From the NCBI GenBank assembly GCA_025200525.1, contig CM045770.1, positions 128,007,429-128,071,428 of the forward strand: a DNA stretch of 64,000 nucleotides, in the 5' to 3' direction. The notes below the pieces were generated by a model, which saw only the letters and a program-made list of their open reading frames with translations, searched no databases and was not told the origin of the DNA. Source of the stretch: Camellia lanceoleosa (taxonomy: Eukaryota > Streptophyta > Magnoliopsida > Ericales > Theaceae). Every line of letters begins with the position of its first letter. Within the stretch, counting starts at the first letter, position 1. Shown here piece after piece: positions 33,949 through 46,882 of this stretch. Both the position numbers and the translations under genes were made by a program.

Positions 33949-34357
33949 TGTGGGAGCCGAATATATGATTAAATCGAAAGGGGCATATTTTAGTAGACTG
34001 ACATTAACCGGCTGCATCCTGCAAGACTAGAAGGGGCCGAGAACAATGAGTGGGCCGAATAAGAAAGGATCTTTGAAGCCGAATATAAGAACGGGTAATG
34101 ATTGAAAAGTAGGCCCAGGCCCCGAGGCCCCAAAAGGAACAGATATAAATACTGAAGCAGCGTTCTTGGAAAGGCATGTAAGAATCACTTCACTTAACTT
34201 AGTAAACAAGCTTTCTTGAGTATCAGGAGTGACTTGCCCGTCGGAGTGCTAACCCCGACACCCCCGACCGCAGCGTTTGTGTCTTTGCAGGTGACTAGCT
34301 GAGGATCAAGAGCGTCTCCTAGGATCGGAAGAGTATTTCCAAAACCACTTCCCCACA
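33949..34357 (+). repeat. 5' LTR of the Tat element
   Basis: TGTGGGAG...CCCCACA, 409 bp, with a TATAAATAC-like promoter motif near 34144. It pairs with 49397-49805. Confidence 0.88.
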
Positions 34358-34359
34358 AT

Positions 34360-34377
34360 TGGCGCCGTCTGTGGGAA
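34360..34377 (+). other. Primer-binding site, TGGCGCC type
   Basis: TGGCGCCGTCTGTGGGAA lies two bases after the LTR end, a form typical of Tat-lineage elements. Confidence 0.8.
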
Positions 34378-34392
34378 TACTCAGGTACATCC

Positions 34393-35412
34393 ATGGAAGG
34401 CGTGACTCAAGATCCTCTGATAGCCACCGACGAGACTACACGGAGAGATGACCTCACTCCGGCAAATATGCTCGGGAAGGAAACCATCGCTGCGAGACGC
34501 GCCTTCATTTCTGACTCGCCAAGGACTTCAGCGCAGGAGACGATGCAAGCCATCATGGAACAAGCTAAGCAGAATGAACAAAGGCTGGAAAATATGATCG
34601 CAGAAAACGAACGCCTCCGTCAAGATTTGGCTCTGGAAGTAGCAAAATCTAAAGAAGCCACGCGCCAAGACCCCGAACGACCTTTGAGGGAAGGCAGACA
34701 ACGACCTCGAGCCCGACCAAGGGAAACCGATAGGGACTCCAACTCATTATCCACGGAGCATAACAAGGGACGCTCTGACACTTCCAGCTCCTCTGAAAAG
34801 AGTCCACACACAAGGAACAAGCGCAGAAGAAGCAGTTCAGACGAAGAGGACCGGTACGATCCTTTTATCCGACGGATTGCAAGGGTGGCCCTGCCCAACA
34901 AGCTCAAAGCTCCATCATTTACTCTCTACGACGAAAAATCAGACCCCACTGATCATATACGTCACTACAAGTAGGCCATGACGTTGCATGCAGACAATGA
35001 AGCCCTCATGTGCCGAATATTCCCCAGCAACTTGGGGCCATTAGCTGTCAAATGGTATTACAAGCTGGAGCCAGCTTCGATCAGAAGTTTCCATCAATTA
35101 CAAAAATCCTTCAGGGCCAGGTTCATCACCAACGAGGTCTGGTAAAACAGCCGACTCTCTCTGGGCTATGCAAATCCAACTAGGAGAAACGCTGAGAGCA
35201 TATTCGGTGCGATATTGGGAGTGCTTCAATCTCGTTGACGACGCTTGCAACGACTCCATGGCCGTCACCGCCTTCAAAACGGGATTGCATCCTGACAGTG
35301 CTCTTCCCAACTCCCTGACCAAAAGACCCCCCAAAACAGTCTGGGCGTTGATGAAGAAAGTCGAAGAGTATTGCAAAGTGGAAGACGATGCCTTGAGGAT
35401 TAAAGCCAGATA
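34393..35412 (+). pseudogene. Tat gag, first part
   Basis: The N-terminal ~190 codons are open: an Ala/Glu-rich coiled-coil stretch (residues ~45-95), then a Ser/Arg-rich region. A stop at 34972-34974 follows LYDEKSDPTDHIRHYK, the start of the gag core, which goes on (AMTLHADNEALMCRIFPSNL) in the same frame. A shift near 35150 leads to YSVRYWECFNLVDD and on to a stop at 35413. The protein would form the particle core. Confidence 0.75.
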
Positions 35413-35413
35413 A

Positions 35414-36331
35414 GTGTCCACCAAAGCGGCACCTCCTGAAATTGCTCAACCGATAAGTTCCGTGCCACCTCTGAGCCCTGAGCCGCGACAACGTGCTAAA
35501 CGAGACAAAAGGCGGGACTCTCGCCGATCAAGTGATCAATGCTTCCACCGGACGAATGAACAATTGCAAGTCGACAGTAGACGCTCGAAGCGTGCCGACA
35601 AAAAGTACACGGAGCTGTCAGAGACAATCACCGTGGTAATGACCAAAATCCAACACCTTCCATTCTTCAAATGGCCGTCAAAGATGGTGGGGCCACCCGA
35701 TACACGGCGAAGGGACCGGAGGTGTGAATATCACAAAGATCACGGCCACGAAACAGAGAGTTGCTACGCATTAAAAGATCACTTGGAAGAATTGGTGCAA
35801 GACGGCCGACTGCAGCAGTATGTGAAACAGGGAAAGCCAACCAAGGCACTAGCATTGAGGCAGGACTCTCCCCCACTTGGCGTGATCCATGTAATTTACA
35901 GCCTGCCTGCACCCCCAGTCGTGCACACAATTCAATCGCATCCAACTCTCCAGGGGCGCCGTATTCTGACAGACTGGTCCAAAGAAGCTCCGACAATTGC
36001 CTTCAACGACTCCGACCTCAATGGCGCAACGACTTCCCACATTGATCTGTTGGTTATTAAATTATGCATAAACCGGTTCGTCATTCAACGAATTCTCATA
36101 GACCCAGGGAGTAGTTCGGAGGTTATGTACTACCAAACTTTCGTCAAGCTCGGCCTCAACGAGTCGGATCTGTCTCCGGTGCCTCACCCACTGTTCGGCT
36201 TTAATACGAACCCCGAATACCCATTAGAGAAGGTCACATTACCTGTTCAAGCAGGTTCCAGAACGGTCGAAGCAGAATTCCTGGTCGTGAAGCTCCCTTT
36301 GCCGTATAATGCCATCATGGGGAGAAACTAG
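35414..36331 (+). pseudogene. Tat gag zinc knuckle and aspartic protease
   Basis: An open stretch of 305 codons continues gag after a stop. CEYHKDHGHETESC (about 35725-35768) is a knuckle of the C-x2-H-x4-H-x4-C kind seen in Tat gag. The protease region has LIDPGSSSEVMYY, where retropepsins usually have DTGS; the fold ends with PYNAIMGRN. The frame ends at 36331 and no reverse transcriptase follows; within 260 bp the tandem array begins. Confidence 0.75.
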
Positions 36332-36584
36332 CTACATATCATGAGGGCCATCCCAAGCACCTACCATCAGATCCTGCGTTTCCCAACAACCCACGGCATT
36401 GAAGAAATATGTGGTTTCCCCAATCGGCACAAGCAGAGTTTTGATGAAAATCCTATAACTGACCCGATCTGTGGGCTCTGATACTTGTAAATATATTTCA
36501 CCCCTGCAATACGAACTATTTTTCTTCGTCGTTCAAAATCATATGTCAATTCCCAATGGGGCATTCGCCAGGAAACAGATTTAA

Positions 36585-36957
36585 GTCTCCGGATTCGGAG
36601 CCCCCTTTGGCGCATGACGCCTTAGGGCCGATTAAGTCTTCGGATTCGGAGCGCCCTTCGTGGATATCACGATTGCCCAATTTAAGTCTCCAGATTCGGA
36701 GCCCCCTTTGGCACATGACGCCTTAGGGCTGATTAATTCTCCGGATTCAGAGCCCCCTTTGGCGCATGACGCCGTAGGACCGATTAAGTCTCCGGATTCG
36801 GAGCGCCCTTCGTGGATATCACGATTGGCCAATTTAAGTCTCCGGATTCGGAGCCCCCTTTGGCGCATGACGCCTTAGGGCCGATTAAGTTTCCGGATTC
36901 GGAGCCCCCTTTGGCACATGACGCCGTAGGGCCGATTAAGTCTCCGGATTCGGAGCC
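36585..36957. repeat. 50/51-bp tandem array, left part
   Basis: About 7 units. Type A (51 bp) reads CGGATTCGGAGCCCCCTTTG - GCGCATGACGCC - TTAGGGCCGATTAAGTCTC; type B (50 bp) has GCGCCCTTCGTGGATATCACG in the middle. Both share the flanking CTCCGGATTCGGAGC. The array is split by the solo LTR at 36958 and continues at 42409. Long ORFs on both strands here are repeat translations. Confidence 0.95.
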
Positions 36958-39900
36958 TGTAACAAGCCCGCGAGGGACCTCGCTACAGTTCGGACTCGAT
37001 TTTGTTGCGGTTCTAAATCTTGAACCAAAGAGTCCAAATCCGGCAAATCGTTTTTGAGAAAAACAGATTTTTTGAAAGAAGTGCCAAACATGGACTGCTT
37101 TGCCAGATAACAGAGTCGCCACCTAAATATTTTTAAAATGGGAAATTTAGGAAACCCTGACTCGGTGCCAAAAGGCCACGTGTCCGTCATCACCACAGTC
37201 GGCTCGGGAACTTGGGTACGATTGGGGAAGGTCACATCGTGAGCACCCCCGCTCGCCCGGTCAAAGACCGGCCTCTACTAACCATGATATCTGATTTTGA
37301 AAACTTTGTGAGTTCTTATTCTGATTATTAGCCTAGATTACTATGTGATGCGCACAGCATACAAGTATAGACCAAGTCGTCCAAATTGGAACAAAACACC
37401 TCATGTTTGTTTGTTTGAAAATGGTGTGGTGGTGCTACCCGCAGGTAGGCTAAAACGCGGATTTGCCACCCTCGGGTGGGCTTAGAAAACAATGATTTTG
37501 CCACTATCTAGTGGGCTTAAAACAAACAGTCGATGAATTGTCCCAATTCAGATAACTCAACCTACACCCACAGGCATTCAAGGCAGTTATATCACATAAG
37601 CATTTAGCCTCATGGTAAGCATGCTATCATGGCAACACTCACACGCATGCAAGGATGCTAAAGCATAAAACTTACCGAGTACTCCAAGCCAAAACAGAAA
37701 ACTTGATTAGAAATCATGCATGATCCTAGAATATACAGAATGCCTAATGCAACACATGCAAAGATGCAAACTATAGCAGGCTCGGCTATTCTAAATATGG
37801 CATATGGAATGCTACAACTAACACATATTCAATTTGGAATTGAAATACTGAATCATTTGTATGATGTGCCGAGCCAGTGCATGCCAAACAGATGCATGAT
37901 GCAAACATGCTGTCATATTGTTATGCTAATTGAAATATGCCCTATATCTAACCATTGTAAGCGGATAAATAAAAGGGAGAAAGAAATGGGGGTTGGAAGA
38001 CATACATCACACTCACACACCCTTATTACATTTATGCCCTCGCGCAGAGGGTCCGAATAAATAATAATACAGTCCGAATGAAAGAATATTACAGTCCGAA
38101 ATAATACAGATAAAGTACAAATTTCTAATTAATTAACAAATTAACTACGAAAAACTGTAAGCTGGCATGCAAGCCAGGGACTGCCTTGCTTCCGATGTAT
38201 GTCTGGCTGTTTTGCGCTGAAATCCACGGCAATGCTCCAATTAGCCTCTGTTTTGCAATGTTTCTCGAAATGCGCGCCGGACTCCGGAAAGTTGCTGATT
38301 CTTGACTTTGCTGCGACAGAGAACAGGAAAGGAGCATAGCAATGTATTTCACCAATATATGCATGCCTCGATCCTCGTGCCACCAATCACGCATACCGAT
38401 GCATGATGGCCGAGGAGTCGGATTGCACAACTCACTATAGAACGAATGCACATGAATGCTACAATGAAAACCTAACTCCATCATGGGTTATCCGGAGTGT
38501 CGGCGATTGGGGAATTGAGACCCGTTCCGTCACCCGGAGTACGGAACGTGCCTCGTTTCCCGTGCTATATGCATGATATGCATGAAATGCAACTAATATA
38601 CAACCTAGCATGCGCAATGCTATGAAAATGAGATGTCTCGAAATGCGTGCCCACAGGCACACAAACCGAGGAATGCGAAATAACATGCGAAATGCAATGA
38701 TGGGCTTATACCAACATGAGGGAGCCTCAGCCGCACTCACATAGGATGCCGGAATGATTAAAAATGAGGTGATGGCATGAAATGTAAAATCGGATAAAAC
38801 CGAAGTGCCTTGAAATGCGTACACACGGGCACACAAACCGAGGCGATGATGGAAATGCAAATCGGACAAAATTGAAGTGCCTCAAAATGCGTGCATACGG
38901 GCACGCAAATCGAGGCGAAGATGTGAAATACAGATCGGATAAAACCGAAGTACCTCAAAATACGTGCACACGCGGGCACGCAAACCGAGGCGATGATGTG
39001 AAATGCATATCGGATAAAACCGAAGTGCCTCGAAATGCGTGCATGTGGGCACGCAAACCGAGGCGATGATGTGAAATGCATATCGAATAAAACCGAAGTG
39101 CCTCGAAATGCGTGCACACAGGCACGCGAACCGAGGCGATGATGAAATGCAAATCGGATAAAACCGAAGTGCCTCGAAATGCGTGCATTCGGGCACGCAA
39201 ACCGAAGCGATGATAAAATGAGAAAATCAGATAAAACTGAAGTGCCTCGAAATGCGCGCCCACAGGCACGCAAACCGAGGCAATGATAAAAAGAGAAAAT
39301 CGGATAAAACTGAAGTGCCTCGAAATGCGCACCCACAGGCACGCAAACCGAGGCGATGATAAAATGCATGAAAATGAAAATTGGGCTTACACTAACATGA
39401 GAGGACCTCAGCCGCACTCACATAAGATGCCGTCGGATGAAAACGGGGTGCCTCGAAGTGCGTGCCCACGGGCACGCAAATCGAGGCGGTGATATACAAG
39501 CATGAAAATGGTACAGAAATGCAACGATGGGCTTATACCAACATGAGTGGGCCTCAGCCTACTCACACAGGAAGCCAATGAATGAAAACGGAGTGCCTCG
39601 AAGTGCATGCCCACGGGCACGCAAACCGAGGCAATGCACTAAGGCATGAAATGACATGGAAAATGATATGCAAGCATGCAAACCAAATTTCAGCAGCTAA
39701 ATGAAGGGGAAAACAGCCCCGAAATGATACGAAATGACAACCAATGCATGAAATCATCCCGAAATGCGATATTAAGTGCCCGAAATGGCCTACGGCTATG
39801 CTAAACATGCAAAATTGGCACACGAAAGCAAAAACAGTAGCAAGGCAGCCCTAAAAATAGCATCTTTTCAATACAAAACATGGCCAAATTGTAAGCATAG

Positions 39901-42408
39901 ATAGGGCAACAATGGTATGCAAAAATGAGGGTCAAGATAGGGGTATTGAAACAAGTGGCATATGCAAATCCCGAACTGAAAAATTCCCTTCTACAATACT
40001 GAATAGGAGCCCAAAATATACATATTTACAGTGAATGACAACTCCAAAATCAGTATGTAGATAGGCTCAAAATAGCATGCAATATAATGAGCTAAGAAGA
40101 GCTATAAAGAGAGGTACCATAAGCATTGACCAAACAACTTAAGACCCTTAATAAAACTTGAAGAATAGACCAAAACAAGACACTTTATAAGCCTGATGAA
40201 GGCTGAAATCCGAAGCTAAGCAAGCCTAACAAAGCATGCAATTTTACGGAAAAATGGAGGAATACAAAGGAAGTACCAAAACCAATCATCAAATGGCCTA
40301 AGACCCTTAATAAAGAATGAAGAATGGACCAAAATAAGGCACTTTATAAGCCTGATGAAGGCTCAAAACAGTGACAAAATAGGCTCAAAGAGGTATGCAA
40401 AACATGGCCAAAGAGAGGTACAAAGAGAGGCCATTCATGGAGGCACCAAACAAGATTGGTCCCTTCTACAATGTTGTAGAGGGACACAAAATAAGCCCAT
40501 AATCATTTTATAGAATGCTCCAAAAATAAATTCATATAGGCTAAAAGTAGCATGCAAGTTTACGGTAAAATGGGAGAATTTCAAAGGAAGTGCATGCTAG
40601 AGCCACCAAACATGGTTGAGCCCTTCTTCAATGTTGAAGAGGGGCTCAAAATAATCCCACTCACAGTATATAGTATGCTCGAAATCAGATCACTCAAAAG
40701 CCAAACAAAGCATGCAAATTAATGGCCTAAAGAGTGATATTGAAGGAAGTATATGATGGAGACACCAAACAGGGTTGAGCCCTTCTACAAAGTTGTAGAG
40801 GGGCTCAAAATGAGCACAAAACCAGTAGGGGTCAAAGCCCAAAACAAAAAGGAAATAGGGTAAAGAATTGATGCAAGAAAATGCTAGAAAAAGGAATTTA
40901 GTGACTTACCCTTGAAGAGCTAACTTTTGTTGCTTCTTGGCTTCAATTTGCTGCTTGTTGGCCTCTGAAAATCACTCCCTTGCTGCTGAAATGGAGTTGT
41001 TGATGGTAGAGCTTAGGGTTGGTGAAGGATTGAGCTAGGAAGCTTGAAGGTTTTTTTGAATTTTGGCTATGGAAATGGGAGTTTTTGGAGAGGGGCCCTC
41101 TTAGACAAATTTTGTAACCCTAGCAAAGGGGTTGTCCAGCCCTTTAAGTAGGCCAAAAAGAGTGTAAAAGGGGAGGGAAAAGCACCCAAGCTTTCCCTCC
41201 CAAAATATCCCTCGGATGGGGGAGATATTTCAAAAAGCAGAAGAGCCCAAAGCGTAAAGTGGCCAGGCAGTGATTTTCGAGGTGGCCGGCCACCCCCTGG
41301 TCGGACCACTCACCTGGCCCGGCCATGGCCCAAAAATGAAGGTGAAATTTTCGCCGACCACCTGCAATGGTGTCCTCCCATGTGTGTAGAATAAGGCCCC
41401 AAGGTCGAATCGCAACTCAGGCAGTCACAACATAGAGCTTGAAGGAGAGGCTCAAAATGAAATCAACAATTCTTGGCCGACCACCAACTTTAGGGTCCTC
41501 GGATGTGTGGAACAAGGTTCCAAGGTCGGAAATTGGCAACACTGAAGCAGGAGCCACAATATAGAGCTTGAAGGAGAGGCACAAAAATGAAATCCACAAT
41601 TGCTGGCCGACCAGTAGTTTTTAGGGTCCTCCCATGTCCCCTGATCACAAATATGTAGCTTTGGTTGGAAGAAAATATCCCTGGGTGTTCAACATTGGCG
41701 GAAGTGAGCAAAACGGGCCGGAGGAGCGGTTATCTGGGATAATTCTTGGCCTCCCACCCCCGAGGATCTTCTGGTGTTGAAAGAGGTACCGCCAAATTTG
41801 AACAAAACTAATGAGAAATGAACGCTCGGTGCAAAAGCCGCAGTCGGGATCAAAATGGGCGCAGGAGCCGGAAGTGGTGTTCAAGAGCAGTGGGCATCTG
41901 CGACCCAGTGTCCCTTGGAATGACAAAAGCAGAGGTTCTGCCAAAAATCGGAGAAAACCGATGCAAAATGAATGCTCGGGGCCCAAATCACGCAGCCGGT
42001 CTTGAAACTCACGGGCACGAAAGTGGCATTCGCCACGAAGAGGCATCGAAGGCCCCAAGTGTTCCTCGGAATGATAAAACAGAGGTGCATGCCAAAACCG
42101 GAGAACTCGGAGTTGGTTGGGCGGTCCCGACCCGAGGCACACGACTCAGCCGACGACTCAAATGGGCAAAATGGCCCTCGACCACGAAATGTAGCTCACG
42201 GCCACCGGAGATAGTCTCTGAGACCACTCCCTCCCTCAGAAAGAAAAGCAGAGAAACCGAGTCCGGTTCGCAAACCGAGACAAGGCACAAAGAGGGTTCG
42301 GAAGTCCGGGCGCCGCAGCCGCGACTCTGAGACAAGATTAACAACATCACCAAGCGCTCAATCGGTGACGTCTGAGTCTTAAGGTCGGTCAAAAATGGGG
42401 TGTCTACA
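36958..42408 (-). mobile_element. Giant solo LTR with target duplication GAGCC
   Basis: The 5,451-bp unit runs from TGTAACAAGC to GGTGTCTACA with GAGCC on both sides (36953-36957, 42409-42413). The duplication restores the repeat phase of the tandem array across the insertion. The interior shares the block at 36975-37290 with the other giant LTRs, and has the 73-bp array and GGCCGGCC clusters near 41280-41330. No gene is present. Confidence 0.85.
38625..39640. repeat. ~65-75-bp tandem array inside the giant solo LTR
   Basis: About 10 units with the core GTGCCTCGAAATGCGTGC, GGGCACGCAAACCGAGGCGATGAT, and often ATCGGATAAAACC. The 219-codon minus-strand frame at 38758-39417 and others here are repeat translations, not genes. 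Confidence 0.9.
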
Positions 42409-43615
42409 GAGCCCCCTTTGGCGCATGACGCCTTAGGGCCAATTAAGTCTCCGGATTCGGAGCGCCCTTCGTGGATATCACGATTGGCCAATTCAAGTCT
42501 CCGGATTCGGAGCCCCCTTCGGCACATGACACCTTAGGGCCGATTAAGTCTTCGAATTTGGAGCGCCCTTCGTGGAAATCACGATTGGCCAATTCAAGTC
42601 TCTGGATTCGGAGCCCCCTTTGGTGCATGACGCCTTAGGGCCGATTAAGTCTCAGGATTCGGAGCGCCCTTCGTGGATATCACGATTGGCCAATTTAAGT
42701 CTCCGGATTCGAAGCCCCCTTTGGCGCATGACGCCGTAGGGCCGATTAAGTCTCCGGATTCGGAGCCCCCTTTGGCGCATGACGCCTTAGGGCCGATTAA
42801 GTCTCCGGATTCGGAGCGCCCTTCGTGGATATCACGATTAGCCAATTTAAGTCTCCGGATTTGGAGCCCCCTTTGGCGCATGACGCCGTAGAGCCGATTA
42901 AGTCTCCGGATTCGGAGCCCCCTTTGGCGCATGACGCCGTAGGGCCGATTAACTCTCCGGATTCGGAGCCCCCTTGGGCGCATGACGCCTTAGGGCCGAT
43001 TAAATCTCCGGATTCGGAGCCCCCCTTTGGCGCATGACGCCTTAGGGCGATTAAGTCTCCAGATTCGGAGCGCCCTTCGTGGATGTCACGATTGGCCAAT
43101 TCAAGTCTCCAGATTCGGAGCCCCCTTTGGCGCATGACGCCGTAGGGCCAATTAAGTCTCCGGATTCGGAGCCTCCTTTGGCGCATGACGCCTTCGGGCC
43201 GATTAAGTCTCCGGATTCGGAGCCTCCTTTGGTGCATGACGTCGTAGGGCCGATTAAGTCTCCGGATTCGGAGCCCCCTTTGGCGCATGACGCCTTAGGG
43301 CCGATTAAGTCTCCGGATTCGGAGCCTCCTTTGGCGCATGACGCCGTAGGGCCGATTAAGTCTCCGGATTCGGAGCCCCCTTTGGCGCATGACACCGTAG
43401 GGCCGATTGAGTCTCCGTATTTGAAGCCCCCTTTGGCGCATGATGCCGTAGGGCCGATTAAGTCTCCGGATTTGGAGCCCCCTTTGGCGCATGACGCCTT
43501 AGGGCCGATCAAATCTCTGGATTTGGAGCCCCCTTCAGCGCATGACGCCTTAGGGCCGATTAAGTCTCCGGATTCGGAGCCCCCCTTCGGCGCTTTTTAC
43601 GATTTGCCAAAATAA
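42409..43615. repeat. 50/51-bp tandem array, right part
   Basis: About 24 units, A and B types interspersed, with B (GTGGATATCACG) recurring after every one to several A units. Divergence increases toward 43400-43620, where the array fades. GGCGCATGACGCC within type A can pair as a short hairpin (GGCG/CGCC). Confidence 0.95.
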
Positions 43616-44910
43616 GTCTCTGAATTCGGAGCATCCTTCAGATAAACGGCATCTAGGGCCGATTGGGCCCCGGATTCAAGCCTCCAAATACAGAGCCCAC
43701 TTTTGTGCATCACCACAGGTTTATTTCGTTAGTCTGTTCGGCCGTACTAACCGGTCTACAGTGCTAAGTGCTAATCACGTCTCCAAATTCGGAGCAAACG
43801 TCAGCACGAACAAAAAAGATTGTTAATCGATCCTATGTAACACACTAGAATAGATCATCCATTCGAAGTAACGTGCTTTAGCATACAAGCAAAATTCAGA
43901 ATAACACGCAAACAGATTTAAAATGAAACCGTTTATTCGATTAAACAGTTGTTACATAAACACAACCCGCATTTGAGCATTACAATATCGAAAGCAAAAA
44001 AGGAACAAGACGCGCCGGTAAAGCGGCATCGCCGGATCAACGACCGTCACCCTACACTCCTCCACGGCGTGCAATATCTTGAGCCAGCTATGCCTTAGGC
44101 TACGACTTGCATAGTACCAAACTTCCCCTGATACCATTGACAATGTCAAGGCAAAGATCCAGGAAAAGGAAGAATGAACTTGACAGTTGTTAACTCTCCT
44201 TTCGGGGTGATCTGCTTCGACGACTTGGAGACTCATGGGTCTCCCACACTTTGGATGACCTAACTCCCTCACGGGAAGGTTTTCTGCTGCAAACCATCTC
44301 AACACCAAGCTTGACCGAAGTTCGAGCTTCTACAACTAAAATCACCATCCCACACAAGGGATGATGAGTCAAGTGCATTTATTGGCGCGAAGTGCCTACT
44401 CTTTTTATTCTCAGCAATGACCGCGATCTCGAGGTCCTAATCCCAAGAAAATTTTATTAACGCCAAAACGCGCATTGGCTGAATGAGACGAGCGTCGATT
44501 GACATTCGCCACGACCTAGTCATCCCAACGGCTGGTTGAAACACGCACTGGCTGGGCCAGAGCGAAGTAGATTCATTAATCCGGTCGGCCAAGTTTTCAC
44601 GTGCCGATCACCCGCGGCCAGCCCACTAATTCAACTGGCTAAGCATCAATGCGCCGACCCATGTAAAAGATAAATGACCGTTGAATTAGCCTCAGTAAAA
44701 GCTAAACGGTAGTCGCGAGTGTGCCGATCCTGCCAATGTGCCGATCTTGCCTATAAACCCGCGCATCGCTGGACAGTTAACAGCTACCTGGGCCGAACAA
44801 TGTTTGTACATTCATTCAGACATTTAAGCAACATGAAACACACATATGCTAAATACGAATGACAACGAAGTATTTGTAATTAAACACTTTTTATTCAATA
44901 AAACAATAAG
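43616..44910. other. Non-coding part of the Tat element
   Basis: No supported gene. Degenerate array remnants reach about 43800. AT-rich flanks with AATAAA-like signals near 43920 and 44900 could terminate antisense transcripts. Confidence 0.5.
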
Positions 44911-45640
44911 TTACAAAGTTTCAAACGCGCCCTGCGTTTCAATCTTACAACGATTAAACTCGTACGACGTCACCCTCATCCTCACTCTTCTCAACTTCAA
45001 AAGCAGAAAATGGAAAATCTTTATTCCTGTAGCGTGGTGATGCCAAATCAATCCCCGACGCTCGAACAGCTTCTGCGGCTTGAGATGCCTTGATCCAACC
45101 TGCCTAAATCCACAGTTTTCACATCGGTACACTTCTTCGGCCAATTTTTCCTTGGTTCTCTCGATTCCCACTTTTCGGCCTTCATGAAAACCTTTCTGAT
45201 AGGCCCTCCCCTTCGCGCTCTCCATTGCAAACATACTTGCCGTCTCTCGATCGGCAAGTGCGGAGCTGATAAGCCGACTGGTAACCCTCTCCTCCACAAT
45301 TGGGTTCACGTGCGTGATGGATTGTGCCTGAGCCGCCTTGGCCTTCCTTAGTTCGCTTGGCCGCCTCCACGCGGGCCTCCAAACTTCGAATACGTTCTTC
45401 CTTCTTCTCCATCTCTTGACGGGCAGCGCGCAGTCGCATGCCGACTTCGTAAGCAGTGTAAAGCCCCTTCACCGTGCCGTGAATGCCCTCGCGAAACACC
45501 TCGTAGTCCTGTCGACCCAGCATTGATTGCTGAACCTCAAGAGGAAATATTTGTCGAGCAAAGTCGACCGCTACATCTGGGTCTCGAACGATCGAGTCCG
45601 CCTCCGTCATGGGTCTATTCTTCACAAACACCGCAAAGCT
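44911..45640 (-). pseudogene. Second antisense ORF of the Tat element, coiled-coil, frameshifted
   Basis: The frame from 45631 encodes RPMTEADSIVRDPDVAVDFA and a charged heptad-like stretch (ARQEMEKKEERIRSLEARVEAAKR). It then shifts near 45300 into SSALADRETASMFAMESAKG and a Lys/Glu-rich tail. Upstream sequence (45640-45790) reads as an Arg/Ser-rich segment, so the gene may have further exons. I do not recognise the product; antisense coiled-coil proteins are known in Tat-type elements. Confidence 0.4.
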
Positions 45641-46104
45641 TAATGGACACGGATTCGCGTCAAACCTCCTCTCAACTCGGGACTGTGGAGATTTACCCTG
45701 CGACTGCTTGTCTCACCTGGGCGATCTGCTGTGACGTCGAGGAGACTGACGCCTCTCTCGACCCCTAGAACTCCTACTTCCTGTGCGCGAGGGTTCACCA
45801 CCTCGATTCATATCTCCGCCCAGCTCAGCTAGGGTCTTCGCTTCCCCTTTACTGTCAAAGAAAAGTCAGTTCGACATTCGCGCAATCAGTCTTCCTCCAG
45901 GAGCTCGAGTCAGTTGTCTACCAAGCTCATAAAGGATGTACCTTTGTTCATTTATCCTTCACAGAGGCAGCACGATCGAGGCAATCTCATTAATTGGAGA
46001 GCCTGAATCGCCCGGCGCTGACTGAGTTGACGGCAGGGGCACGATTTTACCATCTATTCGAATCTGTAACCGCTGGGGCAAGGCGGTCGTCAATCGATTG
46101 ACAA

Positions 46105-46565
46105 GTACCCGGCCGGCTCGAATCGATTCTTCAAACCTCTTCAGGAACCGCCTAGGGCAAGGGCAATTCGTCAATCCTTTCGGCTCGAGTACCCCAGTCG
46201 GCTCCCTAATCGATTCTTCAAACCTCTTCAGGAACCGCCTGGGGGCAAGGGCAGATTCATCAATCTATTAGGCTAAAGTACCCCAGCCGGCTCACGAATC
46301 GATTCTTCAAACCTCTTCAGGAACCGCCTGGGGCAAGGATAGATTCATCAATCTATTCGGCTCACGTACCCCAGCCGGCTCACGAATCGATTCTTCAAAC
46401 CTCTTTAGGAACCGCCTGGGGGCAAGGGCAGATTCATCAATCTATTCGACTAAAGTACCCCAGCCGGCTCACGAATCGATTCTTCAAACCTCTTCAGGAA
46501 CCGCCTGGGACAAGGGCAGATTCATCAATCTATCCAGCTCAAGTACCCCAGCCGGCGCATGAATC
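46105..46565. repeat. 88-bp tandem array, about 5 copies
   Basis: Units carry CGAATCGATTCTTCAAACC, AGGAACCGCCTGGGGCAAGG and TACCCCAGCCGGCTCA. The array separates the two antisense genes. Confidence 0.92.
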
Positions 46566-46882
46566 GACAATTCATATGTCTAATCCAGTCGGCATGTGAA
46601 AGACGAATCAATATTGCCACAGGATATTCAATCTCTAAAAGCTGAAACTCAGCAACAATTTTACGCAAAGTAGCGAAAGGCCTCAAAATGTTTCATTAAC
46701 ATAACCACACAAATTGTGTACAAGTAATAGTGAAATTACAAGGAAATTTTCATTAATAAATTGCGTACAAGATAGTAACCAATTTATACATGAAAACTAC
46801 CCTGAACCAACAAAACTCTACCAAACAAAAATTAAAAAACTTACACAAAAAAACTTAATAAATTAGGAAACGCATCCCAAAT

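Noticed and set aside
38758..39417. 219-codon minus-strand ORF
   Set aside because: It lies within a ~65-75-bp tandem array in a solo LTR and gives a periodic peptide.
41645..42527. Genes in the right end of the solo LTR (ORFs of 165-172 codons)
   Set aside because: Overlapping frames on both strands in GC-rich LTR sequence, one running into the tandem array; no recognisable domain.
36632..43615. Long ORFs on both strands in the 50/51-bp array (up to 178 codons)
   Set aside because: A 51-bp period keeps frames open by its nature; no non-repetitive coding sequence is present.
36585..46565. CRISPR arrays
   Set aside because: Repeats are directly tandem without unique spacers of constant length, and the setting is plant DNA.
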